From positions 3,844,001-3,908,000 of the forward strand of contig NZ_CP011663.1 in the NCBI RefSeq assembly GCF_001020205.1: a stretch of DNA of 64,000 nucleotides, read 5' to 3'. The position numbers were made by a program, and so were the translations under genes. Below, one piece after another: positions 36,737 through 46,169 of this stretch; position 1 is the first letter of the stretch, and every line of letters starts with the position of its first letter. This DNA comes from Clostridium sporogenes. Its GTDB lineage: Bacteria; Bacillota; Clostridia; Clostridiales; Clostridiaceae. Below the pieces are notes generated by a model. That model was not told the DNA's origin and made no database searches. It saw only the letters and a program-made list of their open reading frames with translations.

Positions 36737-37412
36737 ATCCGTATACACCTCTTTCTGTATCTCTAACTACTGTTCCTTTTTCTATAGCTATAACTCTTTT
36801 TCTCATTTTATCAACTATATCTTTTGCATGAGTTGCCATAACTATGGTTGTCCCAGCATGGTTTATATCATTTAATATATCCATTATGCCAAGAGATGTT
36901 TCTGGGTCTAAATTTCCTGTAGGCTCATCAGCTATTAATATTGATGGATTATTTACTATAGCTCTAGCTAAGGATATTCTTTGCTGCTCTCCACCTGAAA
37001 GTTCATGTGGAAAAGCTTTATATTTATTTGAAAGACCCACTAATGATAAAACCATAGGGACTTTTTTTCTAATTTCTCTATGATTAGCTTCAATTGCTCT
37101 CATAGCAAAAGCTACATTTTCATACACATTTAATGATGGTATTAATCTAAAGTCCTGAAAAACTACTCCAATTTTTCTTCTATAATGTGGTATTTGTTTT
37201 CTAGAAAGTGCTGTTACGTCTGTACCATCTACAAGTAGTTTACCTGAAGTAGGTTCTATTTCTCTTAGTAAAAGTTTTATAAAAGTTGATTTACCAGCAC
37301 CACTAGGACCAACTAAAAACACAAATTCTCCTTTTTCAATATCTAAGTTTATATCTGATAATGCATACTTATTTCCGTTATATATCTTGCTTATATTTCT
37401 AAATTCAATCAT
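36726..37412 (-). CDS. ftsE: Cell division ATP-binding protein FtsE
   Basis: 228 residues, a complete ABC ATPase: Walker A GPSGAGKS at 35-42, Q-loop VFQDFRLIP, signature HELSGGEQQRISLARAI, Walker B LIADEPTGNLDPE, H-loop ATHAKDI. It powers FtsX, the next gene, with which it overlaps slightly. The C-terminal YED extension is short. AGGAG precedes the start. Confidence 0.95.
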   Translation of the reverse strand: MIEFRNISKIYNGNKYALSDINLDIEKGEFVFLVGPSGAGKSTFIKLLLREIEPTSGKLLVDGTDVTALSRKQIPHYRRKIGVVFQDFRLIPSLNVYENVAFAMRAIEANHREIRKKVPMVLSLVGLSNKYKAFPHELSGGEQQRISLARAIVNNPSILIADEPTGNLDPETSLGIMDILNDINHAGTTIVMATHAKDIVDKMRKRVIAIEKGTVVRDTERGVYGYED

Positions 37413-37527
37413 GAATACCTCTCCTTATTCTGAGTTTTTGCTTCATTTTACTTTAAACAATTCTAACTATCAACATTATATCACAATAAAAGTAAAAATT
37501 AAAAACTAAATTATTGTAAAATATAAA

Positions 37528-37556
37528 AAGATGTTTGTAAATAATACAAACATCTT
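37528..37556 (-). terminator. Terminator of the YitT-family gene
   Basis: AAGATGTTTGT (37528-37538) and ACAAACATCTT (37546-37556) form a perfect 11-bp stem 11 nt past the gene, followed on the minus strand by TTTATATTTT. Confidence 0.7.
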
Positions 37557-37567
37557 CCTATAATTTA

Positions 37568-38431
37568 CTAAGCTTCTTCAATTATATCTTTAAACCCTTC
37601 TCCTAAAACCTCATGGGCATCACTTACAGTTATAAAAGCTTTACTGTCCACTTCTTTTATATGTTGTTTTAATTTTATAAATTCTTTTCTGCTTAACACC
37701 GTATAAAGAATATAAGTAGACTCATCGCTATATACACCCTTACCATGAAATATTGTACAGCCTCTCTCAAGTTTTTGTATTATAAATTCACTTATTACTT
37801 TATTTTTTTTACTTATTATCATTATTTGCTTTGACATATTAAGTCCTTCTATTACTGCATCTATAGTAAATCCATTTATAACTACACACAAAAGAGCATA
37901 CATACCCTTTTCTACTCCAAAGGATGCTGCTGCAAAAAGAGTTACTAAAAAATCTACTATTAACAAAGCTTTTCCTATTTCTATATGAAAAAATTTATTT
38001 ATAATTTTTGCTAATATATCTGTCCCACCAGTAGAAGCATTTTGATTAAACACTATACCCATTCCAATAGCTGATATAAAAACTCCGAATAATGAAGCCA
38101 AAAGCAAGTCATTTGTAACAGCTTTTCCACCCATAAGATCTAATTTTTCTAATATCCATATAATAGCTGCTAAGGTACATCCAGAATAAATTGTTTTTGC
38201 ACCGAACTTATTTCCTATAACTATAAATGCTATTGTATACAAAAAAACTTCCATTATTAGCATAAGAAGTCCCACTGATAATGAAGGGAAAAAGCTATTT
38301 ATAATTATAGCAATTCCTGTAGTTCCCCCTGCTGCTATATTATTAGGTTGAAAAAAGAAAACTACCGATGTAGCTACTAAAAAAACTCCAATAGTTATAA
38401 ATAAGTACTCTTTAAATCTATTGTTTTTCAC
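37568..38431 (-). CDS. YitT family membrane protein (DUF161 plus DUF2179)
   Basis: 287 residues from a GTG at 38431. GGAGGTG lies just before it and falls inside the longer frame that starts at 38470, so the GTG is the better start. Five or six membrane helices include the family motif FFQPNNIAAGGTTGIAII and NQNASTGGTDILAKII. A C-terminal DUF2179 domain (about 210-287) follows with GKGVYSDESTYILYTVLSRKE. YitT proteins are proposed transporters of unknown substrate with a cytoplasmic regulatory domain. Confidence 0.88.
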   Translation of the reverse strand: MKNNRFKEYLFITIGVFLVATSVVFFFQPNNIAAGGTTGIAIIINSFFPSLSVGLLMLIMEVFLYTIAFIVIGNKFGAKTIYSGCTLAAIIWILEKLDLMGGKAVTNDLLLASLFGVFISAIGMGIVFNQNASTGGTDILAKIINKFFHIEIGKALLIVDFLVTLFAAASFGVEKGMYALLCVVINGFTIDAVIEGLNMSKQIMIISKKNKVISEFIIQKLERGCTIFHGKGVYSDESTYILYTVLSRKEFIKLKQHIKEVDSKAFITVSDAHEVLGEGFKDIIEEA

Positions 38432-38557
38432 AGAAACACCTCCTATTTTTATTTTATATATAATTTCCATATGAAATTACACCTTCTGTGAAAAGGTGTT
38501 GCAGACTAAATATATGTATAAATGATTATTATTCTAATCTAAAATATTATCTAATAA

Positions 38558-38908
38558 TCATTTAATTATAATTCTTAAAAATAATTGCTGAACTGTATAC
38601 GATATCATTAATGAAAATATGCTCATTAATAATATTACAAAGGATAAATTTAATTTTTTAAAATAGCTTTTCCATTGTTTTTCATGATGCAGCGGTCTTA
38701 AAAGTTCCTCTTTAGTAAAAGCTATACCTGCTATAGCCATACCAAAAATAGCTACATATTGAGACATTCTACAGCCCCATAAAAATATAAAATAAAAGGA
38801 CCTATTAGGAAATATAACACCTATGAAACAACCTATTGCAAAGCTTATAAAAAATAGATAAAAGGATAATTTAAAACTATATAATATATCCTTTAAATAA
38901 TATTTCAT
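38558..38908 (-). CDS. Small membrane protein of unknown function
   Basis: 116 residues. Three hydrophobic segments (about 14-33, 45-66 and 88-112) with a basic, His-containing loop (LRPLHHEKQWKSYFKKL) between the second and third. No family is recognised. A plausible Shine-Dalgarno (AGGAAGG) lies before the ATG at 38908. A weak hairpin (38479-38485 with 38493-38499) lies downstream. It sits between the transketolase pair and the YitT gene. Confidence 0.6.
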   Translation of the reverse strand: MKYYLKDILYSFKLSFYLFFISFAIGCFIGVIFPNRSFYFIFLWGCRMSQYVAIFGMAIAGIAFTKEELLRPLHHEKQWKSYFKKLNLSFVILLMSIFSLMISYTVQQLFLRIIIK

Positions 38909-38938
38909 ATCATATCCTTCCTTTAATTTTAAGAATAC

Positions 38939-38968
38939 AAAAGGGAAGGTAAGGTACCAACCCTTTTT
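38939..38968 (-). terminator. Terminator of the transketolase genes
   Basis: AAAAGGG (38939-38945) pairs with CCCTTTT (38961-38967), and inner GGT pairs with ACC; TTTTGTATTCTT follows on the minus strand. It lies 13 nt past the second transketolase gene. Confidence 0.6.
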
Positions 38969-38980
38969 AATAAAAAATCA

Positions 38981-39922
38981 CTATTTTAATTTTAATCCCT
39001 TTTTTACAGCCTTTACTATATCTTCTGGTGTTAATTCATATTTTTTTAATAACTCTACAGGTTTACCACTTTCACCAAAGGTATCCTTTATTCCTACTCT
39101 TAAAACTGGTGTTGGATGATTTTCACTTAAAACTTCACATACAGCTGATCCTAATCCACCTATTATGCTATGTTCTTCTGCTGTAATTACTACTCCAGTT
39201 TCCCTTGCAGCATCTACAATAATATCTTTATCTATAGGTTTTATGGTATGTAGATTTATAACATTTACCTTTATACTCTCTTCAGCTAATATATTATAAG
39301 CTTGTAGGGCTGCATCTACCATTATTCCTGTAGCTATTATAGTAGCTTCTTTTCCTTCCCTTAACTTTATTCCTTTCCCTATTTCAAATTTATACTCTTT
39401 ATTATCATTTATAACTGGAACTCCTGATCTTCCTAATCTTACATAACATGGTCCATTATATTCTGCTACAGCTCTTATGGCCGCTTCTGTTTCTACTGAA
39501 TCACTTGGGCAAATAACAGTCATATTTGGTATACTTCTCATTAATGATATATCTTCAACAGATTGATGGGAAGCTCCATCTTCTCCTACTGTAACTCCTG
39601 CATGTGTTGCGCATACTTTAACATTTAAGTTTGGATAACATATTGAATTTCTTATTTGTTCAAAAGCTCTTCCTGTAGCAAACATTGCAAATGTACTAGC
39701 GAAAGGAATTTTACCACAAGTTGATAGTCCTGCAGCTATTCCCATCATATTACCTTCTGCTATACCTACATTTATAAATCTTTCTGGACAAACTTTTTTA
39801 AAGTCAGCAGTTTTAGTAGACTTTGAAAGGTCTGCATCTAAAACCACTACCTTTGAATTTTCTTCTGCTAATTTAGCTAATGTTTTTCCGTACGCTTCTC
39901 TTGTAGCTATTTTAACTCCCAT
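38981..39922 (-). CDS. Transketolase, C-terminal subunit
   Basis: 313 residues. It contains the pyrimidine-binding domain (LDADLSKSTKT, FINVGIAEGNMMGIAAGLS, VTVGEDGASHQSVEDISLMR) and the C-terminal domain (VINLHTIKPIDKD, AEEHSIIGGLGSAV). In clostridia the enzyme is split in two polypeptides that together equal one transketolase. The start shares one base with the stop of the N-terminal subunit gene, so translation is coupled. It carries out ketol transfer in the pentose phosphate pathway. Confidence 0.93.
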   Translation of the reverse strand: MGVKIATREAYGKTLAKLAEENSKVVVLDADLSKSTKTADFKKVCPERFINVGIAEGNMMGIAAGLSTCGKIPFASTFAMFATGRAFEQIRNSICYPNLNVKVCATHAGVTVGEDGASHQSVEDISLMRSIPNMTVICPSDSVETEAAIRAVAEYNGPCYVRLGRSGVPVINDNKEYKFEIGKGIKLREGKEATIIATGIMVDAALQAYNILAEESIKVNVINLHTIKPIDKDIIVDAARETGVVITAEEHSIIGGLGSAVCEVLSENHPTPVLRVGIKDTFGESGKPVELLKKYELTPEDIVKAVKKGLKLK

Positions 39923-40746
39923 TATTTGTCACCTCCGATTTCACATATAGCTTTTTCACATTCTTCTACACTTGGTGCTTTACCATGCCATCCAGCTTCA
40001 TTTTCCATAAAAGAAACACCTTTACCTTTTATAGTTTTACATACTATCATAGTTGGTCTTTCTTTAGTATTTTTTGCGATTTCTATAGCATTTAATATAG
40101 CATTAAAATCATGGCCATCTATTTCTATAACATTCCAATTAAAAGCTTTAAATTTATGTGCTATAGGTTCTGCCGACATAACTTCACTACAAGGGCCATC
40201 TATTTGTAATCCATTATAATCTACAAAAGCAGTCAAATTATCTAATTTGTAATGAGCTGCTGCCATAGTTGCTTCCCAAACTTGTCCTTCCTCTAATTCT
40301 CCATCCCCAAGTAGAGCATATACCCTATAATCTTTTTCATCAAGTTTTCCCGCTAAAGCCATACCTACTGCTGTTGATATTCCTTGACCTAAAGAACCTG
40401 TTGACATATCTATCCCTGGAACATCATTCATATTTGGATGACCTTGTAATATTGATCCAATTTTTCTTAAAGTTTTTAGCTCTTCTGGATTAAAAAATCC
40501 TCTTCTTGCTAAAGTACTATATAATACAGGAGCAGCATGCCCTTTAGAAAGAACAAATCTGTCCCTATTTAAATCCCTAGAATTAGTAGGGTCTACATTC
40601 ATCTCATTAAAATATAAAGCAGTCAATATCTCTACTGCTGATAAAGAACCTCCTGGATGTCCAGAAGCAGATTCAGTTAACATTGAAACTATGTCTTTTC
40701 TAATAACTTTAGCTATATCTTGTAGCTCTTCTATGTTCTTCTTCAT
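39922..40746 (-). CDS. Transketolase, N-terminal subunit
   Basis: 274 residues carrying the thiamine-diphosphate domain: SASGHPGGSLSAVEILTALYF, LSKGHAAPVLYSTLARRG, GSLGQGISTAVGMALAGK, and GDGELEEGQVWEATMAA with DYNGLQIDGP. AGGTAAAA precedes the ATG. Together with the next gene it forms transketolase. It lies alone with its partner between the small membrane protein and the toxin-antitoxin block. Confidence 0.93.
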   Translation of the reverse strand: MKKNIEELQDIAKVIRKDIVSMLTESASGHPGGSLSAVEILTALYFNEMNVDPTNSRDLNRDRFVLSKGHAAPVLYSTLARRGFFNPEELKTLRKIGSILQGHPNMNDVPGIDMSTGSLGQGISTAVGMALAGKLDEKDYRVYALLGDGELEEGQVWEATMAAAHYKLDNLTAFVDYNGLQIDGPCSEVMSAEPIAHKFKAFNWNVIEIDGHDFNAILNAIEIAKNTKERPTMIVCKTIKGKGVSFMENEAGWHGKAPSVEECEKAICEIGGDK

Positions 40747-40974
40747 ATTTTTACCTCCAAGTGTTTTTTAATTACCCTTATTTACTATATTATTGTAACA
40801 TAAAAATTAATTTTAATATATAGGTGCAAAAGCTATATATTAAAACAGTATTTTGGGCTATATAAATATATTAACAAACTATCACTTTCTTATGTATATA
40901 TTCTTAATTAATCAAAAATATTTTTTATAATTATACTCTTTATTCTATTAAAATATAACATAAAAGCAAAAAAA

Positions 40975-40997
40975 GATAAGGGTAAAAAACCCTTATC
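40975..40997 (-). terminator. Terminator of ndoA
   Basis: GATAAGGG (40975-40982) and CCCTTATC (40990-40997) form a perfect 8-bp stem 4 nt past the ndoA stop; a T-rich tract (CTTTTTTTGC) follows on the minus strand. The rest of 40747-40974 is AT-rich with no visible feature. Confidence 0.7.
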
Positions 40998-41001
40998 CTA
41001 T

Positions 41002-41355
41002 TTAATTCAAAGCCATACTAACTAAAATAGCAGTATCAACTTTTTTCATATCTTCATCTATCATATGACCTATTTTTTCTTTTAATCTTCTCTTATCTAA
41101 AGTCCTTATTTGTTCTAGCAATACTACTGAATCTTTATTTAAACCATAATCCTCTGAGGATATTTCTACATGGGTTGGTAGTTTAGCCTTATTTATTTGT
41201 GAAGTTATTGCTGCAATTATTACTGTGGGACTATATTTATTCCCTACATTATTTTGTATAACTATAACCGGCCTTATTCCGCCTTGCTCTGAACCTACTA
41301 CAGGACTTAGATCAGCATAAAATATATCTCCTCTTTTTACTATCTGTTGTGTCAT
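41002..41355 (-). CDS. ndoA: mRNA interferase toxin NdoA/MazF (EndoA)
   Basis: 117 residues from the ATG at 41355, which starts MTQQIVKRGDIFYADLSPVV as do all close homologues; GGAGAG lies upstream. An earlier ATG at 41388 would add 11 unrelated residues. Signature parts: GSEQGGIRPVIVIQNNVGNK, SPTVIIAAITSQ, KDSVVLLEQIRTLDKRRL. The toxin cleaves single-stranded mRNA at specific sites. Its start overlaps the antitoxin gene by about 44 nt. The alr-ndoAI-ndoA order matches Bacillus. Confidence 0.93.
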   Translation of the reverse strand: MTQQIVKRGDIFYADLSPVVGSEQGGIRPVIVIQNNVGNKYSPTVIIAAITSQINKAKLPTHVEISSEDYGLNKDSVVLLEQIRTLDKRRLKEKIGHMIDEDMKKVDTAILVSMALN

Positions 41356-41635
41356 TTGGAAAATCACTCTCCGAAAGCATAGCTTCATAGTTTTTTAAAT
41401 CTTTTACATCTTGTTCAAATCCCTGTTCTGCATAGTCTCTATTTATATTTGCCATTTCTATATAACCTTTTTTCATTTCATCTAATTTTATTTGCTTTTT
41501 TCTCTCCTCAATATATAGTATTATAGCTTCCCTAAAAAATTCACTTCTTTTTTGGGAATCTTTTTTTATTATTTCATTTATTTCATTATAAAGTGTATTT
41601 GGAAGATTTATAACTACCTTCTTTTTATCCGCCAT
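41312..41635 (-). CDS. ndoAI: Antitoxin NdoAI/MazE-like, ribbon-helix-helix
   Basis: 107 residues. The N-terminal ribbon-helix-helix (KKVVINLPNTLYNEINEII, then KRSEFFREAIILYIEERKK) binds the promoter and dimerises; the C-terminal acidic tail neutralises the toxin. It is longer than the 93-residue B. subtilis protein. Its tail (FPNDTTDSKKRRYILC) is read through the first codons of ndoA. AGGAGGT precedes the ATG. Confidence 0.87.
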   Translation of the reverse strand: MADKKKVVINLPNTLYNEINEIIKKDSQKRSEFFREAIILYIEERKKQIKLDEMKKGYIEMANINRDYAEQGFEQDVKDLKNYEAMLSESDFPNDTTDSKKRRYILC

Positions 41636-41773
41636 AAAATAATACCTCCTAATAAGGCTATGTAATACCTATAATTTAATTATAAAGTTTTAGGAATTTC
41701 AATGTCAAAGTTTATTTTAATACAATTATGTATTATTATGTAAATTACATATAAATATATTTTTATGTGAATT

Positions 41774-42934
41774 TTATATATAATTTACTACATTTATAAT
41801 TTTGTTATTTTTCTTGTATACTCTAGGCACTCTCTTATTTACATTACATATAACTTCGTAGCTTATAGTGCCTATTTCTGCTGCTATATCTTCTGCAGTA
41901 TAACTTACTCCATTTTCTTCTCCCATAATTGTAACCACATCTCCAACTTTTAAATTTTCTATAGAGGTTACATCTATCATACATTGATCCATACAAACTC
42001 TTCCTATCACTGGAGCAAGCTTACCATTAACTATGACTTTTCCTTTATTGCTTAATAATCTATTATATCCATCTGCATAACCTATAGGTAATGTAGCTAT
42101 TATGCTTTCTCTCTCTGTTTTAAAAGTTCTACCATAACTTATATATTCTCCTGAAGATACCTTTTTTATGTGTACTATCCTAGTTTTTAAAGACATTACG
42201 GGCTTTAACTTCATATTGTTTCTTAATACATAATTAGATGGATAATATCCATACATTATAATACCTGCTCTTACTGCATCTAAATGGGTACTTTCTAAAT
42301 CTATTATGGCTGCACTATTAGCAATATGCTTTATAGCTATACGAATATTTTTCTCTTCTAATTTATTTATAAATTTATTATATTTATTCATTTGATACAG
42401 TGTATAATCTTTATCTAACTCGTCTGCAGAAGAAAAATGAGAAAATACTCCTTCTATTTTAATATTAGGCAACTTACTTATTTTATATACTTCTTCCACA
42501 CTTTCTTTTGTAGGTAAGAAACCAATTCTCCCCATACCCGTATCTACTACTATATGTATTTTTAATATTTTTCTTTTTTCCACTGCTATTCTAGATAGTT
42601 CTAAAGCATCATTATATGAGTAAACAGATTGTTCTATATCGTTATCTACAAGCATATCCCCTAAAACCCATGGTGTATAGCCTAGTATCATAATGGGCTC
42701 TTTTACTCCGCTCATTCTAAGCTCCATAGCCTCACTTAAAACTGCCACTGCTAATCTACTTACTCCATTTTCTAAAAGAGTAGGGGCTATTTCCATGGCT
42801 CCATGTCCATATGCATTAGCCTTTATAACCCCTATTATTTCTTTATTATCACATATTTTTTTTATTTGTTTTAAGTTATGTTGTAAATTATCTATATCAA
42901 TTTCTGCCCATACTGCTCTTAAATTTCTAAACAA
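41774..42934 (-). CDS. alr: Alanine racemase
   Basis: 386 residues. The PLP lysine is K38 in GVIKANAYGHG; the catalytic tyrosine lies in ISYGRTF; VRAGIIMYGYYPS, LPIGYADGYNR and GRVCMDQCMIDVT complete the family pattern. It interconverts L- and D-alanine for peptidoglycan and, in spore formers, may influence germination. It lies 27 nt downstream of the GerS/YdcC-like gene and 138 nt upstream of the ndoAI antitoxin gene. Confidence 0.96.
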   Translation of the reverse strand: MFRNLRAVWAEIDIDNLQHNLKQIKKICDNKEIIGVIKANAYGHGAMEIAPTLLENGVSRLAVAVLSEAMELRMSGVKEPIMILGYTPWVLGDMLVDNDIEQSVYSYNDALELSRIAVEKRKILKIHIVVDTGMGRIGFLPTKESVEEVYKISKLPNIKIEGVFSHFSSADELDKDYTLYQMNKYNKFINKLEEKNIRIAIKHIANSAAIIDLESTHLDAVRAGIIMYGYYPSNYVLRNNMKLKPVMSLKTRIVHIKKVSSGEYISYGRTFKTERESIIATLPIGYADGYNRLLSNKGKVIVNGKLAPVIGRVCMDQCMIDVTSIENLKVGDVVTIMGEENGVSYTAEDIAAEIGTISYEVICNVNKRVPRVYKKNNKIINVVNYI

Positions 42935-42961
42935 AATCTTCCCTGCTTTCTAAAATAAATT

Positions 42962-43576
42962 TTATAAGCTATCTGGATTAAATAATTTTTTATCCAAATT
43001 ACTATTTGGTATAAAATTTGTATAATTTATAACTGCACTTTCATTATGTTTACTATCATATATTATTAATTTTTTAGGAATATTTTTTTCATCTTCTACA
43101 AATAATTCGGCTTTTACTGCATTTCTGTTATTTCCTGGTATAGTTAATGTTATTACCTCATATCTAAAATCTCCTTCATCTCTTAAATCAACTTTTATTT
43201 CCTCATTAGTGTATAAAAGACAAATATATTCCCCTATAAATGTTAATCTATAAAATTTATCAAATTCCTTATCTTTATTATACTTTACTCCATTAGCCAA
43301 ATCCTTAACAAATATTTTATTATTTGTGTATAATAATATTCTATCTTTATTTAATTCAAATCTATAGCCTAATTCTTTATTATAAAATTGCTTTCCTTTA
43401 TACTGAATTGTTTGTTTTTTATTTTTTATATTTATATCTACATCACAACTGTAACTTTCTAAATTTTTTAAATAATCTATACTATCCCCATACTCACTAT
43501 TTTTATTGAAATGTATAAATAAAAATGTAGCTAAAATTATTGCAATAGCTGAACATAATACAAATAATTTTTTCAT
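42962..43576 (-). CDS. LolA-fold protein, GerS/YdcC-like
   Basis: 204 residues. One N-terminal hydrophobic segment (about 3-21) is followed by an extracytoplasmic domain with repeated beta-strand patterns: LKNLESYSCDVDINIKNKKQ, YKGKQFYNKELGYRFEL, DRILLYTNNKIFVKDL, then PKKLIIYDSKHNESAVINYTNF. This resembles the LolA/YdcC fold. In C. difficile the germination lipoprotein GerS is encoded with alr2, and B. subtilis ydcC precedes alrA. No classic lipobox is visible; the single early Cys (C8) is poorly placed, so it may be membrane-anchored rather than lipidated. A link to CwlD-dependent spore cortex is inference from GerS. Confidence 0.65.
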   Translation of the reverse strand: MKKLFVLCSAIAIILATFLFIHFNKNSEYGDSIDYLKNLESYSCDVDINIKNKKQTIQYKGKQFYNKELGYRFELNKDRILLYTNNKIFVKDLANGVKYNKDKEFDKFYRLTFIGEYICLLYTNEEIKVDLRDEGDFRYEVITLTIPGNNRNAVKAELFVEDEKNIPKKLIIYDSKHNESAVINYTNFIPNSNLDKKLFNPDSL

Positions 43577-43775
43577 GTAAGGCCTCCTAAAATATTCCCT
43601 TATTATTTCATTAATAATATTATTCTTATTTTTATTTATATATTACTAAGTCCTTACAAAATACTTTTATATTATTTAAAATAAACCTTATTAAACTATT
43701 TATATTTTTTAATATAATTATGCATCTCAGCTATACTATTATATAATTTTAAAATTTAATAGTATATTAGTTTCA

Positions 43776-45278
43776 TTATGTGTACTGTAATTCCTTTATA
43801 GCAAAAGGTATATAATCTAACACATGAGTAGCATTTACACAGAACATTTTTAAAGATAATTTTTCACCACAATATCCATGTAGATATGCTGCAAGATAAG
43901 CAGCATCTAATGGTTTATACCCCTGAGCTATAAAAGATGCTATTATTCCTGTTAAGCAATCTCCCATACCTCCAGATGCCATAGCACTGTTCCCTGTGGA
44001 ATTTACAAATACTTCTTTACCATTTGTAATTATGGTGTTATATCCTTTTAAAAGTAATATAATTTTATTTTCTTTAGCAAATTCCTTAGCTAATTTCAAT
44101 CTATTTTTTTTAATATAAGTTATGCCATAACCTGTTATTCTTGAAAATTCCCCTAAATGTGGAGTTAAAACTATTTGCCCCTTTGCCTTTTTTATTATAT
44201 CCAAATTGTTTTCTAAGACATTTATACCATCAGCATCTATAACCATGGTTCCATTATAATCCCTTATTATTTTTCTTAACAGCTCCTCTGTGTTATTATT
44301 TTTACCCATACCTGGACCTATTGCTATACAACTGCTTTTTACCATAATACTTTTAACGTCCTCATAATTCTCATAATTTATAGTCATAGCTTCCTTTAAT
44401 TTAGAGCTTAATATATCTTGAATATCATTAGATGTAGCCAAAGTTACAAGTCCTGTTCCACTTTTAACTACCGCTTCTGTACACAGGTAAGCGGCTCCTG
44501 AAAATCCTTTGCTTCCAGCTATAACTAATGCCTTACCAAAATCACCCTTATGTGCATATTTATTTCTTTCTTTAAAATTATTTTTAAACATATACTTATT
44601 AATAATATAAGAACCATTAGAAAACAAATCTAAAACTTCCCCAGGAATTCCTATGCTTTCAATTATGATATTTCCTAAATATTTATCTCTATCATAAGCT
44701 AAAAATCCTTCTTTATACATTTCAAAAGAAACTGTAGTATTAGCCTCTATACAAACCCCTTCTATTTCACCTGTATTAGCATTTAATCCAGAAGGTACAT
44801 CTATGGCCAGTGTACTTTTGCTATTTTCATTTATTACAGATATAGTATCCTTATATATTCCCTCTATATTTCTACTAAGACCTATACCAAAAATAGCATC
44901 TAAAATCATATCACTTTTAATTACACTCTCTCTTAAATAATCTAAGTCTTCATAATCTCTTATAGTTTTAATATTTAAATTCATATTTTTTAATATATTA
45001 TAATTTATTCTAAAATCCTTAGCACTGTTTTTACTCTTCTCAATTATAAATACTTCTACTTCTTTATTTAAACAATGCAAATGTCTTGCTACAGCTAACC
45101 CGTCTCCCCCATTATTACCTTTTCCACAAACTATAACAAACCTATTATTTAATTGTAAATCTATATTAGATACAACCTTTAATGCTGCATTTTCCATTAA
45201 CACAATACTTGGTATACCTATATTTTCTATAGAATAATTATCTATTTTTTTAAAAGTTTCTGAAGAAGTTATTTTCAT
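43776..45278 (-). CDS. nnr: Bifunctional NAD(P)H-hydrate epimerase / ADP-dependent dehydratase
   Basis: 500 residues, a fusion of two domains. The epimerase part (1-210) has IGIPSIVLMENAA, VCGKGNNGGDGLAVARHL and AIDVPSGLNANTGE. The dehydratase part (225-500) has GFSGAAYLCTEAVVKSGTGL, IGPGMGKNNNTEELL, VLTPHLGEFSRITG and NSAMASGGMGDCLTGIIA. It repairs hydrated NADH and NADPH. It overlaps the end of acpS by 4 nt. The 199-nt gap to the next gene holds no visible feature beyond AT-rich sequence. Confidence 0.94.
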   Translation of the reverse strand: MKITSSETFKKIDNYSIENIGIPSIVLMENAALKVVSNIDLQLNNRFVIVCGKGNNGGDGLAVARHLHCLNKEVEVFIIEKSKNSAKDFRINYNILKNMNLNIKTIRDYEDLDYLRESVIKSDMILDAIFGIGLSRNIEGIYKDTISVINENSKSTLAIDVPSGLNANTGEIEGVCIEANTTVSFEMYKEGFLAYDRDKYLGNIIIESIGIPGEVLDLFSNGSYIINKYMFKNNFKERNKYAHKGDFGKALVIAGSKGFSGAAYLCTEAVVKSGTGLVTLATSNDIQDILSSKLKEAMTINYENYEDVKSIMVKSSCIAIGPGMGKNNNTEELLRKIIRDYNGTMVIDADGINVLENNLDIIKKAKGQIVLTPHLGEFSRITGYGITYIKKNRLKLAKEFAKENKIILLLKGYNTIITNGKEVFVNSTGNSAMASGGMGDCLTGIIASFIAQGYKPLDAAYLAAYLHGYCGEKLSLKMFCVNATHVLDYIPFAIKELQYT

Positions 45279-45655
45279 ATAAATACCTCCAATAAAGCAT
45301 AAGCTATAGCATATTCTTTTTCATGGGATATACTCAGATGAATTTTATAGGATTTTGATATTTTTGTTATTATATCTTCAGCTTTTGGTTTTAAAATAAC
45401 CTGTGGTTTCCCTAATTCATTATTTATTATTTCTATATCTTTAAAACTAAAATCTCTAATTCCAGTACCTAAGGCCTTAGATATAGCCTCTTTTGCTGCA
45501 AATCTTCCTGCTATAAACTCTAGCTTAAAATTTTTCTTTTCCCAAAGATCCATCTCATCTTTGGTAAATAATTTGTTTGTAAAGTTTTTATTTCTAGTTA
45601 TGGCTTTTTGTATTCTTCTAATTTCAGTAATATCTGTTCCAATACCGTAGATCAA
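45275..45655 (-). CDS. acpS: Holo-[acyl-carrier-protein] synthase
   Basis: 126 residues. IYGIGTDITEIRRI gives the metal-binding aspartate D8, and FIAGRFAAKEAISKALGTGI supplies the second acid and the CoA site; HLSISHEKEYAIAYALLE closes it. The enzyme transfers phosphopantetheine to acyl carrier protein. It begins the acpS-nnr pair; the following gerS-like/alr genes may be in a separate unit. Confidence 0.95.
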   Translation of the reverse strand: MIYGIGTDITEIRRIQKAITRNKNFTNKLFTKDEMDLWEKKNFKLEFIAGRFAAKEAISKALGTGIRDFSFKDIEIINNELGKPQVILKPKAEDIITKISKSYKIHLSISHEKEYAIAYALLEVFI

Positions 45656-45806
45656 ATTATCATCACTTCCTTAAGTTATATTATATAACAAACTATTTAT
45701 AAGTAAAAAAACACAAATTTAATAATTGGTTTGTTTTATAATAAAAATAAAGGATAAATAGTTAAAATCTATTACTATTTATCCTTATAAATTATATATA
45801 ATTATT

Positions 45807-46169
45807 TCATTTGCACATAGAAGATGCATTTTTTAATACATTTTCATAATCAACTACATATTCATCTGCATACTCTCCTATTATGTCTATAAGATGAATA
45901 GGTGAAACTGTTTGTTCGTAAAGCATTTTTAATAAATTATGTACTTTATATCTATGAGGACTTATATGTCTTATGTTATTGCTTTCCGAATTTGTAAGTT
46001 GCTCTTTTTGAAAATCCTTTCTTATTATTTCTATGCCATAAGATTGAACTTTTATGTCTTCCTCTTGCCAAGAAATATACAAATCACTTTTTATAAGTTT
46101 GTAATAATATATATACTCCTTGTCTTCTAAGTTTTGACCTTTAATAAGATTTTCCAATACCACTTCCAT
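45807..46169 (-). CDS. DUF6514-like small cytoplasmic protein
   Basis: 120 residues from the ATG at 46169, with GGGGAT 8 nt before it; a longer frame to 46229 lacks a ribosome site. Notable are the conserved-looking blocks EYIYYYKLIKSDLYIS, YGIEIIRKDF and ISPHRYKVHNLLKMLYEQ followed by TVSPIHLIDIIGEYADEYV. I recall this as the clostridial DUF6514 family, of unknown function. No membrane segment. The 395-nt gap to the next gene (46170-46564) holds the terminator of the transporter gene and AT-rich sequence. Confidence 0.6.
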   Translation of the reverse strand: MEVVLENLIKGQNLEDKEYIYYYKLIKSDLYISWQEEDIKVQSYGIEIIRKDFQKEQLTNSESNNIRHISPHRYKVHNLLKMLYEQTVSPIHLIDIIGEYADEYVVDYENVLKNASSMCK

